The translations under genes were made by a program, and so were the position numbers. From the NCBI GenBank assembly GCA_004352715.1, contig SCFE01000025.1:263997-327996 (forward strand): DNA of 64,000 nucleotides, written 5' to 3'. A model generated the notes under the pieces. It searched no databases. It was not told where the DNA came from and was given only the letters and a program-made list of their open reading frames with translations. Origin of the DNA: Hofstenia miamia (Eukaryota; Xenacoelomorpha; Acoela). Shown piece after piece: positions 48,510-61,056 of the stretch (position 1 is the stretch's first letter; each line of letters opens with the position of its first letter).

Positions 48510-49871
48510 ATATATATATATATTTTTTTTTTGAAAATAACTTTTCTTCATTTTGTATCTTGAGTTAAAGAAATCATAGGAACTATGAATTGCAGTCCAT
48601 TTGAATGCCTTTTTCAGTGCAACTTAAAGTGTTCTAATAAATTCTAAAACATAAAACAAATACTTTCAGTTCTGCTCAACTAAAAAAATTTAATATCAAC
48701 CACAAATTGGAGTGGACAGCGTTATTTACCTACCTAACAGCAAAGGCCATTTGTGAATAAAATTTGTATTTTTTTGAATCATTTCTAAAGGGTATAAAAA
48801 CATAAGATCATATGCAAAATATATTTTTGAATAGATTTTAACAAGGATTTGAACAGTGCATTTTTTTGGGAAAACTTGTGAAAAAATTAGAACGATTAAT
48901 TTATAATTTTCTAAGAAAATTTGGAACTCTAACATCTAATTGAAGAAAAGGGCAATTTAAATTGAAAATACAATTGTGTTTTATATGGTTTTCTGGTATT
49001 GGCAAATTAACGTTTGCCAAATCCATACATTTTGGATTTAGTGCTTGACAGTTGATAAGATTTTAAATTCATGATGCATATCATAATGCTGCAACCATGT
49101 TCTCGTGTTAATAATGTAGCAGTGACATATATGGATATCGAAAGATTGATTTTGAATATAAAATTGATTTGAAAATATCCATTATTTTAAGATATCAATT
49201 ATTTGACTTTAGTCATTTTGATAAAAGTCATTTATTATTTAAAGAAATTAACAAAAATCACAGGATATTATATAATTAAAATGCAAGAAATTATTTATTT
49301 TGATGAATTTATTGCATTACAAATTAAATTTTATTTATTTATAGTTAATGAAAGCAATAATTAAGTTGTAAAAAAAACATTAATGATTGAAAATAGAAAA
49401 AATTGTTTAGAATCAAATGCATTTGTTGCTCCAACACAGAAAAATAACAAAGCAGAAAATTTGAGGAGTTAGAAAAACATCACTGTCAACATTTGATGAA
49501 GGCTACTCAATATATTTGAAAGTATTCCATGAGAATTGACTCTGAAATGGAGTAAGTGTGAAGAAAGTTCTATGTGTTTCAAATTGCTGCACTAGTTTAA
49601 ATTTTGATTTTAAGAAATTCTTAAACAGTGCCAGCTAGCCAATACAAACGTGAAATTATTTCATAATTTTCCCACGCTCTTCTTCATTTTTGATAAGAAC
49701 GATGGAAAATTTTACTGAATTAATCCATGAGAGTTTATGAGAAAACCTTTGCATTCGGAGAAAATTTTGTCTGGAATGGTTATACCAGCATTTTTATTTT
49801 GAAATAACAGCTGCAGATTAGAGATTTGTAATATTGTATACTGCTAATTCACCCAAGTCAGACTCAAAATC
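48510..49871. other. no supported feature
   Basis: Begins with (TA)n and a T-run, then A+T-rich sequence with stops in all frames. Confidence 0.4.
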
Positions 49872-49879
49872 ATAAGATG

Positions 49880-50282
49880 CAGTCTCGTATTATCACCTAA
49901 GGGGGTTAAAATGCATTCATGAAGGGTTGATGGAAATTTCGACATTCCTTAAAATGTAAGCTAAAATTTTACTAAGACTGTACACGATTTTATTTTATAT
50001 TGTATGGAAGGACATACGCATGATGTCTGACGGAGATACATCTAGTAGTAGTCAAGTGAGTGTCCAAATGCAGAGCAAAGTCCTGCGAATTTTTTTGTGA
50101 AAATATTGAAAAACTAGATCTTAGATATGCATTTCATGACATTACATTATTGAGATCAAAGTTTCAACAATTTAATTAAACATTTTATATTTACATGTTG
50201 ATTTTGCTTTTATCTTTATTCTAAGGGAGGGGTTGCTGATCGTCCAGGGGTAGTCCCTCCTACCCTCCCTGCTACGATCCTG
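49880..50282. mobile_element. hAT-type MITE, 403 bp
   Basis: Perfect 8-bp target duplication ATAAGATG (49872-49879 and 50283-50290). Ends CAGTCTCGTATTATC with GGGGG (left) and CAGGATCGTAGCAGGGAGGG (right, other strand). Inside, GCAAAGTCCTG...GAAAATATTGAAAAA near 50080-50130 resembles 37857-37895, a dispersed repeat. No coding capacity. Confidence 0.72.
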
Positions 50283-50290
50283 ATAAGATG

Positions 50291-52643
50291 TCATCTAATG
50301 ACAGTAGTTTCTTGTAATCGAATTTTGAAGGGAATAAAAATGTTCCAAGCATGTTCAACTAGAAAACAAGATCTCCAGTTGATTTTGGCTTTTATGAACT
50401 CTAATATTAAGAGTTTCCTAAATATTGAGTAACTAAGAGAAAGATTCCATTTCTGAAGTGTTTTCCAATGTCATTTGAAATTTAACTCATAATATAGACT
50501 TCGTGTGGGAGAACTGACTTGCAAACATTTATTGTAATTTTATGAAATATTCTAAAGTTAATCTTTAATTTTCATTATTAATGAAGGTTGTTTATTGCTG
50601 TGTTCAAAATACTATAAATTTCAAATGTGGAGCAACCTAAATTTGAAAAGAATGTAGCAAGTTTTTATTAGATGAAAAGTCATGACGCAGTAATTTTTCG
50701 CTTACAATTTTGATATTTATTTTTATGGGAAATTTGGCAAAAAATCTATTTGTAAAACAGTATTAAAAATATAAGCAATTTAACATTAGTCTTAAGCATA
50801 AATATTAGCCTTATTTTGTAAAGCAAATTTAAACGTTGAAATACCTGTATTAAAAAATTGATTTAACCTCTATTTTTACACTGTTTTTGTAAAAATGAAT
50901 TGATTTGGTTGTCGATTTCAAAACAGGTTTCTCTAAATTCCACTGCTCTGATTAAAAAAATCAAAATGGCCTAAAGGCATGATTAATTGATATAAACTTG
51001 AAACCAAATTAATAAAACTTGCGAATAAGAAATTTGTCAGAGGGAAAAACGTATTGTATTTAGTAAGCGCAAAATTTCTTCCGAAAAAAAACTTTAAAAT
51101 ATTTCCAGTCATTTAAAAATTTGAATATTTCCTAGTTTCTTATCATTGAATAAATTATTTTCAGCATTTGCAAATTCTAAGAGTCGCATGAAGATGTACG
51201 GTATATACGAAAATAATTGTCTGTTCTTTTAGATTGTGCTAACTAAAACTGCCGCTTGCATTCAGGAACAGTGTAAAATAAAATAAAAATAATCGTTCGA
51301 GAAGAGAACGATTTTTCTTTTATAGCATCCATTCTTCTGCGAACATCAGACTTAAGCAGGTTTAAATCAGCTCAGGTCATGTCAGGATAAAAGTTCAGGT
51401 TAACTATCGCTATATATATATATATACCCTATGCTTGTAGAAAGCGATCAAGCGCTTAAATTGAGTTTGAAACTCGGCTGCTTGGGATACTTTTCAATGG
51501 TTGGAAGGAACTCTTATTTATAGAAATTTGATTCCTTATAAAATGTTACGCATGGAAGTAAAAATGAATGTAAAAATGACAATCCTTATAAGGATTTACA
51601 GATAAAAACCAAAAATGTAAAATTATTTCAAGCTTCGAAGATGGCGACACCTATTTTAACCCTACATCCATTACGTATTTTTCAGAATCTGTGATGGTTT
51701 CCTCAAGTTTTATGCGCCTATCATTCACGCACTAATGAAGGATTTTAAATTCTGAAAACACCAGAAAGCATAATATATTAATGGAGCTGTTGCATACATT
51801 AAACCGACTCATTGCCTGGATATGAGGTATGGTAACAATCTTAATGTTTTTACAAAAATCGGGTTTCTCATTGTAAAAAGATATATTTTTCTACCTCATT
51901 CCCACGAATAGATTAAGTGAGCAATTACAGAAAGAATCTCAATGATTGTTTGAAAGCAAGTGTAAAACTATTCAAAAATGCTGATTTCTAAATATTTACC
52001 ATTCTCCATTGTTCTTAGGCAGATAAAAATACTGAGACTTTATCACAATTAGATATTTCTTACAAGATTCCTCAAACAGCAAGCGTTTGAGCAGAATGTA
52101 TGCAAATTAAGCAATTCAGAAATATTATTTTCTTTTAGGTTTCTATTTCTTTGAATTGCTGTCATAGGCTTATTCACATCAAGATATGATCATCATACAG
52201 TATTAATGCTTTCAATACAGACTGTTCTACTATCCCGAGAGTATTCCGATTTTTGATGAGATATTCCGAATTCTGACACACACATCGTATGAGAAATTCC
52301 GATATTGAAAGGGAATGTAAAAAATATTTTTACAGTGCTTATTCCTTGGCAAATATATAAATTCTATTTTTCAAACACATTGAGTAGGTATAATTTTCTA
52401 AAATATCGCTAGTATTTAAATAATATTAGTTACAATACTAGTATAATATTTTACATTAATCCTTGTTTGCAAACCGACGTCATCGTTTCACATAGAGACA
52501 CGAAATGAAATATGCATTAATCTGTTCACCCACAATATGTCAATTTGCATTAAATCATATGGAAATAAGTATGTTCCTTAGTATTCACCTAGTAATTACG
52601 TAATTGAATATCATAATTTAAGTTATTATTTTCATTCATTTAG
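50291..52643. other. no supported gene; one hairpin
   Basis: A+T-rich. At 51291-51313 a perfect 8-bp stem AATCGTTC/GAACGATT with a 7-nt loop is followed by a T-rich run. (TA)n at 51411-51425. No exon accepted. Confidence 0.35.
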
Positions 52644-52843
52644 GAAATTCTGGCATTTTCGTCCGAAATCTCAACAACGGATGGAAATACGTTGGACATT
52701 CTGCCAATACAGCCTTAATTAATATAATTTCAACTAAGTGTAAAATACTAAAAGAACAAATTCAAAAATCTAATTTCCAATGTTATGTTATTTACATTCT
52801 TCAATTGCTTTCACAATATTCGTATTCAATTCGTTTGAAGTGA
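52644..52843 (+). CDS. possible terminal exon, unidentified
   Basis: Follows a plausible acceptor (TTCATTCATTTAG) and is open for 65 codons to TGA 52841-52843. It begins NSGIFVRNLNNGWKYVGHSA, a coding-like run with Gly, Trp, Val and His, then becomes Lys/Ile/Asn/Gln-rich. No start codon opens it and no partner exon was found. I recognise no domain; chance is possible in the second half. Confidence 0.25.
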
Positions 52844-55800
52844 GCTATCTATTGACAATAACCTTCTTAGTATTTCTTTAAAGATGTCTTCAAGTGATAT
52901 ATGACATTCAAAGCTGAATTTTTAATGGGATTTGCCAATTCAATGTCTTTTAACAAACTACTTAAGGTGTGTTACTCACAGTCTTAGGCATTAAAAATGT
53001 ACAAACAGGACTTTAGTTAACAATTAACCTTTATGGTGATTATGCTTCACATTCGGCTTAATTGTACACATGGATGAAGTGGGTATCTGAATACTAAAGT
53101 TTTACCAGCAATCCTTGCCAAATCTTAATTATCTAGGCAATTTTCAAATTTAGCAACAAAACCTCTGAAATATGTACGTGAAGAAGAAAGAAAGATAAAA
53201 AGAAAGAAAGAAAGAAAGGAGGGATAGAGATGCTGCTTGCAGCCCAAGTGTTGAGTGGAGTCATGCTTATATACAAAAGAAAAAACATTGTAGTTTGGCA
53301 ACTTACATTGTTAATTAGACTTTTTCATGTGTTTAGTATTGAATTGAGACTGATTTTAGGAATGGGTAAGCCTTAAATGTCGTCTAGTCAATATCAGTTT
53401 TCGAGTATCTCAAAATTGTCATGAAGTGTTATACATTAGGTATATACTCGTAAAAAGAATGAATAGTACTTAATGTTCAAAGGCTCAAATATAAGAATGG
53501 TTCGGATTGTGCATGCTTTGAAACTAGGAATTGTGTAAATTTATTTACTTCAAATTTTGGGTTTTTACAAAAATGTACCAAATTCTATCCTTTCAAATCA
53601 AAATTATTTTAAGATATCTTTTCATAATAATGGGCTCTTAATATTAATTAATCAGTAAATTTCCTTAAAAGTTATTTGAGGGGATCACACAAATTCTCAA
53701 GATTTTTTTGGAAAATTACATGTAGTTCAAATTTGTAATGTATTTTTCATAAACGTATGAATTCGTTAACAAAAAAGATCATCCGGTATCTGTTACTCGG
53801 CGCTATGACTGTACATCTTAAAAATGTTACTGTTTACAATACAATATAATAATTTATTTACATTATTAAATAACACAAAATGTACACTTATAACTTAAAA
53901 ATAATGACTATTAAAATTTTAAAGCATGAAAAAAGATGCAAATACTCGTTTACAAAACAAAATGATAATTTTTGAGATTGACCTCTTTTACACTTCATAA
54001 TCACTTACGACTGCCATAGTTAGTTGTCAAATTGTTTGTTTAGATTTAGTTTACTAATTTGGTGGCAATTAACAAAATTATTTGGCAGTAAATTATTGTA
54101 TAAATCAATTTTCTCATTTGCTTTTACATCTTTTCAAGAATGAATGTCAATCCTGATAAGTGAAGCAGAGCACAGCTGCATGACACGTGCATAGATTGTT
54201 AGTACATTGGGGTTCATGGTTTGCTTAGCCTTTTTATCGTGACAGAGCATCGTGCCGTGATTCAAGCAATCACTGTGTTCTGGAACTATTTGGAAATTCG
54301 CCAGATATTAGTTCAATTAAATCTTGTACTTTACATCAAGGACAAGATTTATTCATGATGAATAATTGTCAAGAATCTGTGTTGGCAGCATGCTAGATCA
54401 AGTCACTGATGCCAAGGAAGCAAATTTTCTAATTGAGACTATTGATAAAATATTACAAAACACTGTTTTGAAATTTTTAGATTTCAATTATTTGTAACAA
54501 CAGGCAAGAGTATGGAATTCCAAGGAAATTTCGCCACAAAAAATTGATATTTGAAAGGTTCTTTCAAAAATCTAAACTAATTCTTATATGAATATTTTAA
54601 GTTTCGAAAAATCAGAAAATATTAGTTTAGTTTGCTAAAGTTTGCTTTGGTACAGTATAAGGTGCAGGAAGTGAGGGAACTTTAAAGTGCCAGTTCCTTG
54701 CACTGTTGAGTAAGGTCAGGATTTGTAGATCAGGTCAGATTTGAGAATGGATCAAGTCAGGTGCAGGTCAACTCATTACTAGTCCTAGTGATACTTTTAA
54801 ATGGGTTATTCCAAACTGTTTACAAAATGGATTTTGTTTCGTTATTAAGGAACTTTTGCTTTATGTTTACTTAAAGCCATAGGACATATATTATTTCAAA
54901 GCAAATTTTATCTTAGTAATTATTTTACAAAATGTAATATATTTCCGCGCTTAAAATAATTTGTTTTTACTTTTGAGCTAAAGCATCATTGTAGATTTAT
55001 AGATGCATTTTTATTAATAATTTATATCTTTTTATGTGAAACTTGAAATAAAATATTTAATTATATTATTTTCAAAAACAGCCCATGCTCATTCAAAGAA
55101 AAAAATATTTATTTTTTGGAAAAATGTGCAAAGAAATAATATTTTTCTTTTTAAGATCAGTTGCAAAATAAATATTCAAGAAATAGAACAACATCGAAAA
55201 TTTGATTATTAAGAAATACCATCTACAAATTTTAATCTCCTTTTAGTATCAAAATATTTGACATGGAATGTATTTCTTTTGATAAACAAGTCATTTCTTA
55301 GATAGATAATATCAAATAATTTGTAAAAACACATGACATGCATGTATTTCTTTAGTGCTCTAAATAACTATTTTTCAAATTGTTCAATTTATTCCCTAGA
55401 CACTCTTGAGAAATCAAAAGAAACGTATTTTCAATGGTTTCATACAAATTATCAACTGAGTCTGGGATGGCTATAAAGAATAGCAAATAGTCATAAATTT
55501 GTACGAGTGGTATAGTTGGTATTTATCAAATTTCATCACAGAGAAAATCATTATCTTCATATGATTGTATGACAAATTATTGCAACGTATATCCTCGTGT
55601 ATAAACTACGACCATGCATAAGTTACACTCCAAAGTGTTTTTTTAATTTTAGGGTTATTTTAATTCAGTTCATTTGGCGAATTTGATTTTTCATTTGGCG
55701 AAATTGAATTTTCATTTGGCGATATTGAAATTTAAAAGGTGTAGTCCAAACATTATGGCCATAATTGCCATTATGTAAATTATGATCAATTCTATATATA

Positions 55801-56180
55801 CATATGATAACAAAAATTTGAAAAAGTGATTTTCAATATTTTGAAAGCCAAATTGCAAACAGCAATTAAAAGACAACCATTTTGGTGCAGTATGAAATTG
55901 TAGTGGCATCACAAGTCACAAGCAATTAACGATTTTGAAACATTCGAAACAAGTTTTAAAATAAACCAATTACTTTAATTCATACCTTAAAATTATAAAA
56001 TTATAAAGACGGCAAATTATGTTAAAGTACCAGAAATCATTTTTTGATTTTTAACGGTTTTAATTTTTTAAAAGAGGGCTACGAAATTTCTCTCTATATT
56101 CAAATGAAACGCACGTTGAGACATTTACGGCAATCCTAACATTTAGAATATCGATCATGGCATTAATGTCATTTTTTAGT
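52844..56180. other. gene-free stretch
   Basis: (GAAA)n-type microsatellite at 53181-53220. A patch at 54655-54790 carries repeated CAGGTCAG/AGGTCAGGA words, also seen at 51357-51405, perhaps parts of one decayed element. No exon or RNA gene seen. Confidence 0.4.
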
Positions 56181-56218
56181 NCTTACTTACTTGCTTACTT
56201 ACTTACTTACTTACTTAA

Positions 56219-56275
<57 letters not shown>

Positions 56276-56950
56276 ATGACCATAGATGGACACTGATGCA
56301 ATTATTTTTAACTGCATTGCAACAAACCCGCATGTCTGTTAAAAAATAGACCCACATCCGTCATTTCCAATTATGTTATTTTTTCAACGAGGCGGTTTAA
56401 TTTCAAATAATTAAGCCAAAAGATGTCAATCACCGATGTGACTTTCTATTAATTTTGTTTAATTGAGTGAATGGTGTTAAATATCATCATATTCTAGATT
56501 CCGTAGTATAATTAATATTGTACTCGCTTAGTATTACACATGTAACAAAGTAAAAATGTCCATCNATCAAATATATAATAAAAATGCACACATAGCTATT
56601 TACAATAAATATACAAATAAAATTACAATACAATAAAATTAAAAAAATATTTAAATTAAAAAACATAAAAATTATAACCATAAAAATTACTTACTCACTT
56701 ACTTACTTACTTACTTACTTGCTTACTTACTTACTTACTTACTTAATTACTTNCAATTATGTTATTTTTTCAACGAGGCGGTTTAATTTCAAATAATTAA
56801 GCCAAAAGATGTCAATCACCGATGTGACTTTCTATTAATTTTGTTTAATTGAGTGAATGGTGTTAAATATCATCATATTCTAGATTCCGTAGTATAATTA
56901 ATATTGTACTCGCTTAGTATTACACATGTAACAAAGTAAAAATGTCCATC
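56181..56950. repeat. (CTTA)n microsatellites and a 197-bp exact duplication at N bases
   Basis: (CTTA)n fills 56182-56275 and 56690-56752. 56368-56564 is repeated exactly at 56754-56950, with single N at 56181, 56565 and 56753. The pattern is an assembly loop caused by the tetranucleotide repeat, not two biological copies. Confidence 0.8.
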
Positions 56951-57062
56951 CGAATAGCAACCCGCGTGAAATTTGAATTTCAGTACTCGCACTGCACCCC
57001 ACTCGCGTCTATCTTTGACAATGACCATTAACTTTTACAATTGGCTTCCGGTTCAAAGGCAA

Positions 57063-57165
57063 TTAACTGCAAGAAATAACCACCAATCCAAAATATTTAA
57101 ATTTGGCAATAAGTTTTTTGTAGGGAACTTTGCAGAAGGGTTTGCGAAAGTGCAAATATAAAGCA
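57063..57165 (-). pseudogene. short LINE reverse-transcriptase relic
   Basis: Minus strand reads LHFRKPFCKVPYKKLIAKF then KYFGL, matching the KAFDxVPHxxLLxKLxxFG block of LINE reverse transcriptases with the catalytic Asp replaced by Cys. Only this block is visible, so it is a small dead fragment. Confidence 0.6.
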
Positions 57166-57335
57166 GAATAAGAAATATTTTCATCAAAATACGTAACAAT
57201 AAGTTTATAGATTTTCATTATAGCCATATTTTTAAGTTTGCCATCCATTATGACCACAAATATTTTTTCTGCGATTCCATTATGATATCCATAATATTGC
57301 ACATATTGGAATTGTGCCAATACCGTAATTGGCAT

Positions 57336-58094
57336 CTCTGGAATTTAGAGCTCTAATTTGCATGCTTCTCAAGAACCGGTTAGTTTTGTTAATATCACTT
57401 CATTGAATCTTCGGTGTAAAATGTTGCCTGCAAACACTATACAATTAAAATTTTCCAATTCCGAAAATGTTGTCTTTTGAATTTCTTTTTTGCAGATTCC
57501 TTACACTCTGATTGGAATTAGAATTTATGTGGAAATTATAAAAAATAAATTTATAAATTTCCCCACAATCTATCAAAAATATACTCCATATAACACATAA
57601 ATCTTAATATAGAAATTATTTCTTAATATTAGTTAAATATTGTTGTTTATGATATTCTTTATGCTTACTGTTAATGTAATCCTAATTCATGAACCTCTAT
57701 ATTTACTGTAAATATCATCAAATATTAGTTAGAATATATTGCTAAATACACAAATTATCATATTAAATTTTAAATAAATACGTTGAAATTACACGTATGC
57801 GCATTTAACGAATTTTAAAAATATAAAATATTTAGTAGTTCTATGAGAAATAATTATAAAAAAATTACTAAGAATAAGAAGCAAACATATCTATTTTAAA
57901 AATAATTTTCTATGCACAAATCGAGATGAATATGTTATCTTTGATTGCCAAATTTTTATTATACAAAACAATTGTGTCAATATTATCTATGCTGAGCGAG
58001 TCACTGTGGCCCCTTTTTGGATGAACCCTTGGGAAGCTATATTTATGTGCAATCTTAATTTAATAAAACAATTCTGCTTTCACGAAGTAAATTT
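57336..58094. other. upstream flank of receptor paralogue 2
   Basis: A+T-rich, no exon. AGTCACTGTGGCCCC at 57999-58013 could be an isolated transposon end. Confidence 0.3.
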
Positions 58095-58150
58095 GATTGG
58101 TTATGAATTGATCAGTGTGTTATCCAATCAATGTTAAGTTCAATATAAAA
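58095..58150 (+). promoter_or_regulatory. candidate core promoter of receptor paralogue 2
   Basis: Inverted CCAAT (GATTGG, 58095-58100), CCAATCA (58124-58130) and TATAAAA (58144-58150), the last starting 39 bp before the ATG. Order and spacing suit a TATA promoter. Confidence 0.5.
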
Positions 58151-58182
58151 GTGATAAATCATTTCAAGAAAATTTATTCTAA

Positions 58183-59154
58183 ATGAATCTTCCAACAAAT
58201 GCAATAAATAATACTCAAGAATACCCCAATCCTGGTGGTTTTTACAACAACGAATTGCTCATTGCAAATGTTTTGGTCATAGGCGTATTTGGCATACCTA
58301 CAAATGCAGTGACGCTGTACATTATAAAATTCAAACCATTTTTAAAAAATAAAGCTTCTCTCACTTATATGCTTCACCTATCTATTGCTGACTTCATAAA
58401 TTGTTTCAATTTTGTCGTATTTAATCTTCCCTTTATCATCATACCAGAAGAGTACCTCAACAACAACCCGATTATTCTAACATGTGCAGTATGGAGTTCG
58501 GTCATTGCATTCAACTTGTTTCATGCGACATACATGCTAGTGATCATCACCTTCGATCGCATAATCAACGCATTCACTATCAACTTAGCTAGACAGTGCA
58601 GCAAACCAGAAGTCGCTCAAGCAGTCTGCTACTTGGTATTAATGTTTTCTATTATCATATCGATTCCATTTTATTACGGTACTGAGTACAAGCCCAGTAC
58701 TGTTACCTGGAATGGAAAGATTATTGAAAGTGTTAAATGTTTTCGCGGCGACCGCAAATTTATCACATTCGTTGTAATAGCATTCGGCTATTCCCTGCCT
58801 CTATTTCTAATTGCAATCGGTAACGTTGCAATTGTGTTAAAAATTCAATACCGAGCGAAATTGTCAAAAAGTCAATTTCAAAAGTCGATGAAGAAAGAAG
58901 ACATACGTGTCACAGTAACACTCGTAACATGCTGCATCGCGATGGTAGCAGTGTACTTTCCGTATTATTTGTTGCAAATGATAAATTATTTCCGGTCCAA
59001 AGAGGAAAATGCAAAGTTTTTTAGTAGCTATGTAAACTATGCGATATGGTACTTGTCAATGGGTCTGCGAAATTTCAACTCCTGCAATAACTTTTTTATC
59101 TATATAATTACAAACCAAAATTTTAGGAAGTCTTTCTTCTCGTGTTTTTCATAG
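58183..59154 (+). CDS. orphan rhodopsin-like 7TM receptor (paralogue 2)
   Basis: Intronless, 323 residues; the ATG directly follows an in-frame TAA, so no longer start exists. Close paralogue of the receptor at 13372-14334, roughly two thirds identical by eye over the whole length. Seen: sequon NNT at 9-11, GIPTN in TM1 (Asn 41), LSIAD in TM2 (Asp 70), Cys 101 and Cys 186, FDRII at 124-128, IPFYYGTEYKPST at the TM4-loop border, KCFRGDRKFITFVV at 185-198 shared with the paralogue, basic third loop with MKKEDIRVT, FPYYLLQM in TM6, NSCNNFFIY in TM7 and a very short C-tail. Probably a G-protein-coupled receptor for a peptide or chemical cue; ligand unknown. AATAAA at 59223-59228, about 70 nt after the stop, is a good poly(A) signal. 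Confidence 0.9.
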   Translation: MNLPTNAINNTQEYPNPGGFYNNELLIANVLVIGVFGIPTNAVTLYIIKFKPFLKNKASLTYMLHLSIADFINCFNFVVFNLPFIIIPEEYLNNNPIILTCAVWSSVIAFNLFHATYMLVIITFDRIINAFTINLARQCSKPEVAQAVCYLVLMFSIIISIPFYYGTEYKPSTVTWNGKIIESVKCFRGDRKFITFVVIAFGYSLPLFLIAIGNVAIVLKIQYRAKLSKSQFQKSMKKEDIRVTVTLVTCCIAMVAVYFPYYLLQMINYFRSKEENAKFFSSYVNYAIWYLSMGLRNFNSCNNFFIYIITNQNFRKSFFSCFS

Positions 59155-59228
59155 TAACTTTTAAGTATAAGTTTCTTTTTTTGATATTTTTGCTTGAATA
59201 ACGATTTGCACAATTATTTTCCAATAAA

Positions 59229-60262
59229 ATACTAGTTCATAGTAAAATGAAGCAAACAATTATCTCTTGAATATTTCTTACCCCACTTATGTATACCGTT
59301 TCAATATGGTAACAAAGCAATCCAACGATATTCTCTTTTCAAATCAAAACATTTTCACTGATTAGTGCAATTTGGCCATATAGCAACATAGTACGTCAAG
59401 TGAATTTATATAATTATCTCACAAATATTATTTTTATACACTTTGATAATTATATTATATATACTTTTTACTATGATTTTTGCCACTCTGTATATAAAAA
59501 CAAACCTAAATTTGTGAAAAATTTCACTAAAATGCAAATATTGAATTCAATTTTGAAATTTGGAATAGCCATTGACAACATTGAAAACATAGATGCAACA
59601 GTATATATATATTGTAGAGGAAAGCATTCAAGATTTTGTAAATCAAAGATATATTTTATGTTTTAAGGCATTCTAATACATATTTCACACTATTTTTTAA
59701 TTTGAAAGCTGCGTAATTTGTGTATCGACGGCAATTTCAAAGAATTTTCATATAGTTTTGTTGTGTTTAAACCTATTTTAGGTTGATTAACTTAAAAGGA
59801 TTATTTTTACCAGAAAATACTTGAAAATAGGAATCTTAAAAAAGTATTACCTATTTGTTATAAATTTTGGTTGGCCAAGACAGTAATTAAAATGCTAGAA
59901 CGAATGTGATTATCTTACTCTTCTAGAACACCCATAGTTTCACAATATTTTTAAACGTATGTGATATAAGGTAAAATATCTGTATTTTAACAGTTTATTC
60001 GTTTTTTACTGGCATAAATTTAATTCCATGAATGTATTAATCGTGCATTCAGAGTATATTTATTATATTTCTTACAAACCATCACAAAATCTAGCCTTGC
60101 TGCAGGGTAGTATTAGCATATTTTCATTCAAAGTTTATTTTTTAGTGGTTTTATCTTTGTTGTTTCATTTGTCCATATATATCATTACTTGTAAATAATG
60201 TTGTTTGGTCAATATATTTTATCAACATATACAATTTTAGATTTCTATATTTTAGTTTTTAT
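59229..60262. other. no supported feature
   Basis: A+T-rich. A + strand frame at 59400-59666 has no recognisable content and does not begin with ATG. Confidence 0.35.
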
Positions 60263-61056
60263 TAGGGCTGCGGAATAATTAATCGTTAATTTGTTATAAC
60301 TATTAATCAGATTTACTTCTATGTGAACAGATATTTCAAGTTGCTGGTTACATTGTGAACAAGAAGCTTTCATCTCTTGAACTGAATACTGTGGTAATGT
60401 GTTTGTGTGTTGTGTTGTTAGATATCGAATATTTTAAGGAGGAAAAGCCTATAACATATCTACTCTTTAACTGAATTTGTCCATAAATGTTACTGCAGCA
60501 GTTTTGATAAGGATAAACCGTTTTTTTACATTTACAAAGAATTTTCTCCAAGCCTATTTCCAAAATTGAAAATCTTAGGGCATGGTTAGGTCTATGAGAG
60601 AACATGCTTTAATGCAATGTTGGAAATTTCTATAAAAGTTTACTGCTGAGACAGAGATTATTTCTTAGAAATTTTCGAATTTTTGAAAAGGATTTAAATT
60701 CTCTCCATACCTAGTGTTAATGTATTTAGAAATTTTTGAGCCCCTGGAGGCAACAAAGAATTTTGACTATTTCATAATATGTGCAAAGATATTAGAAACT
60801 CATTGAGGCGTGCCATGCGCAAAGCCCATCGGGACAAAGCCAGCGCGTGGATTTAGAACAAAAAAGGGAAGACTCTCCTCTATCATGTGGTGCTTTCAGG
60901 TTGAGCACACCATTAATAGTTTTTGAAATATAAGCGTTTAAAATTCTTTTATAGGACCATAAAAATTTTTAAGTATCCCCAGGCTGTTTAAGGTTAATTA
61001 ATCTTGAATTTATGAACATTTAACTATTAAATATAAATTTATCGTTTCCACCACTA
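60263..61056 (-). mobile_element. hAT relic with BED-type zinc finger
   Basis: The left end TAGGGCTGCGGAATAATTAA and the right end on the other strand TAGTGGTGGAAACGATAAAT are imperfect inverted repeats; the left end resembles the TAGGGCTGC-type ends of ZBED/Charlie-like hAT elements. A minus-strand frame at 60348-60605 contains EKILCKCKKTVYPYQNCCSN followed by a possible H-x-H, reading like a decayed BED finger (CxC...His pair), the DNA-binding domain of hAT transposases. The flanking octamers do not match, so the element is old. 60685-60830 inside it is related to 15092-15232. Confidence 0.5.
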
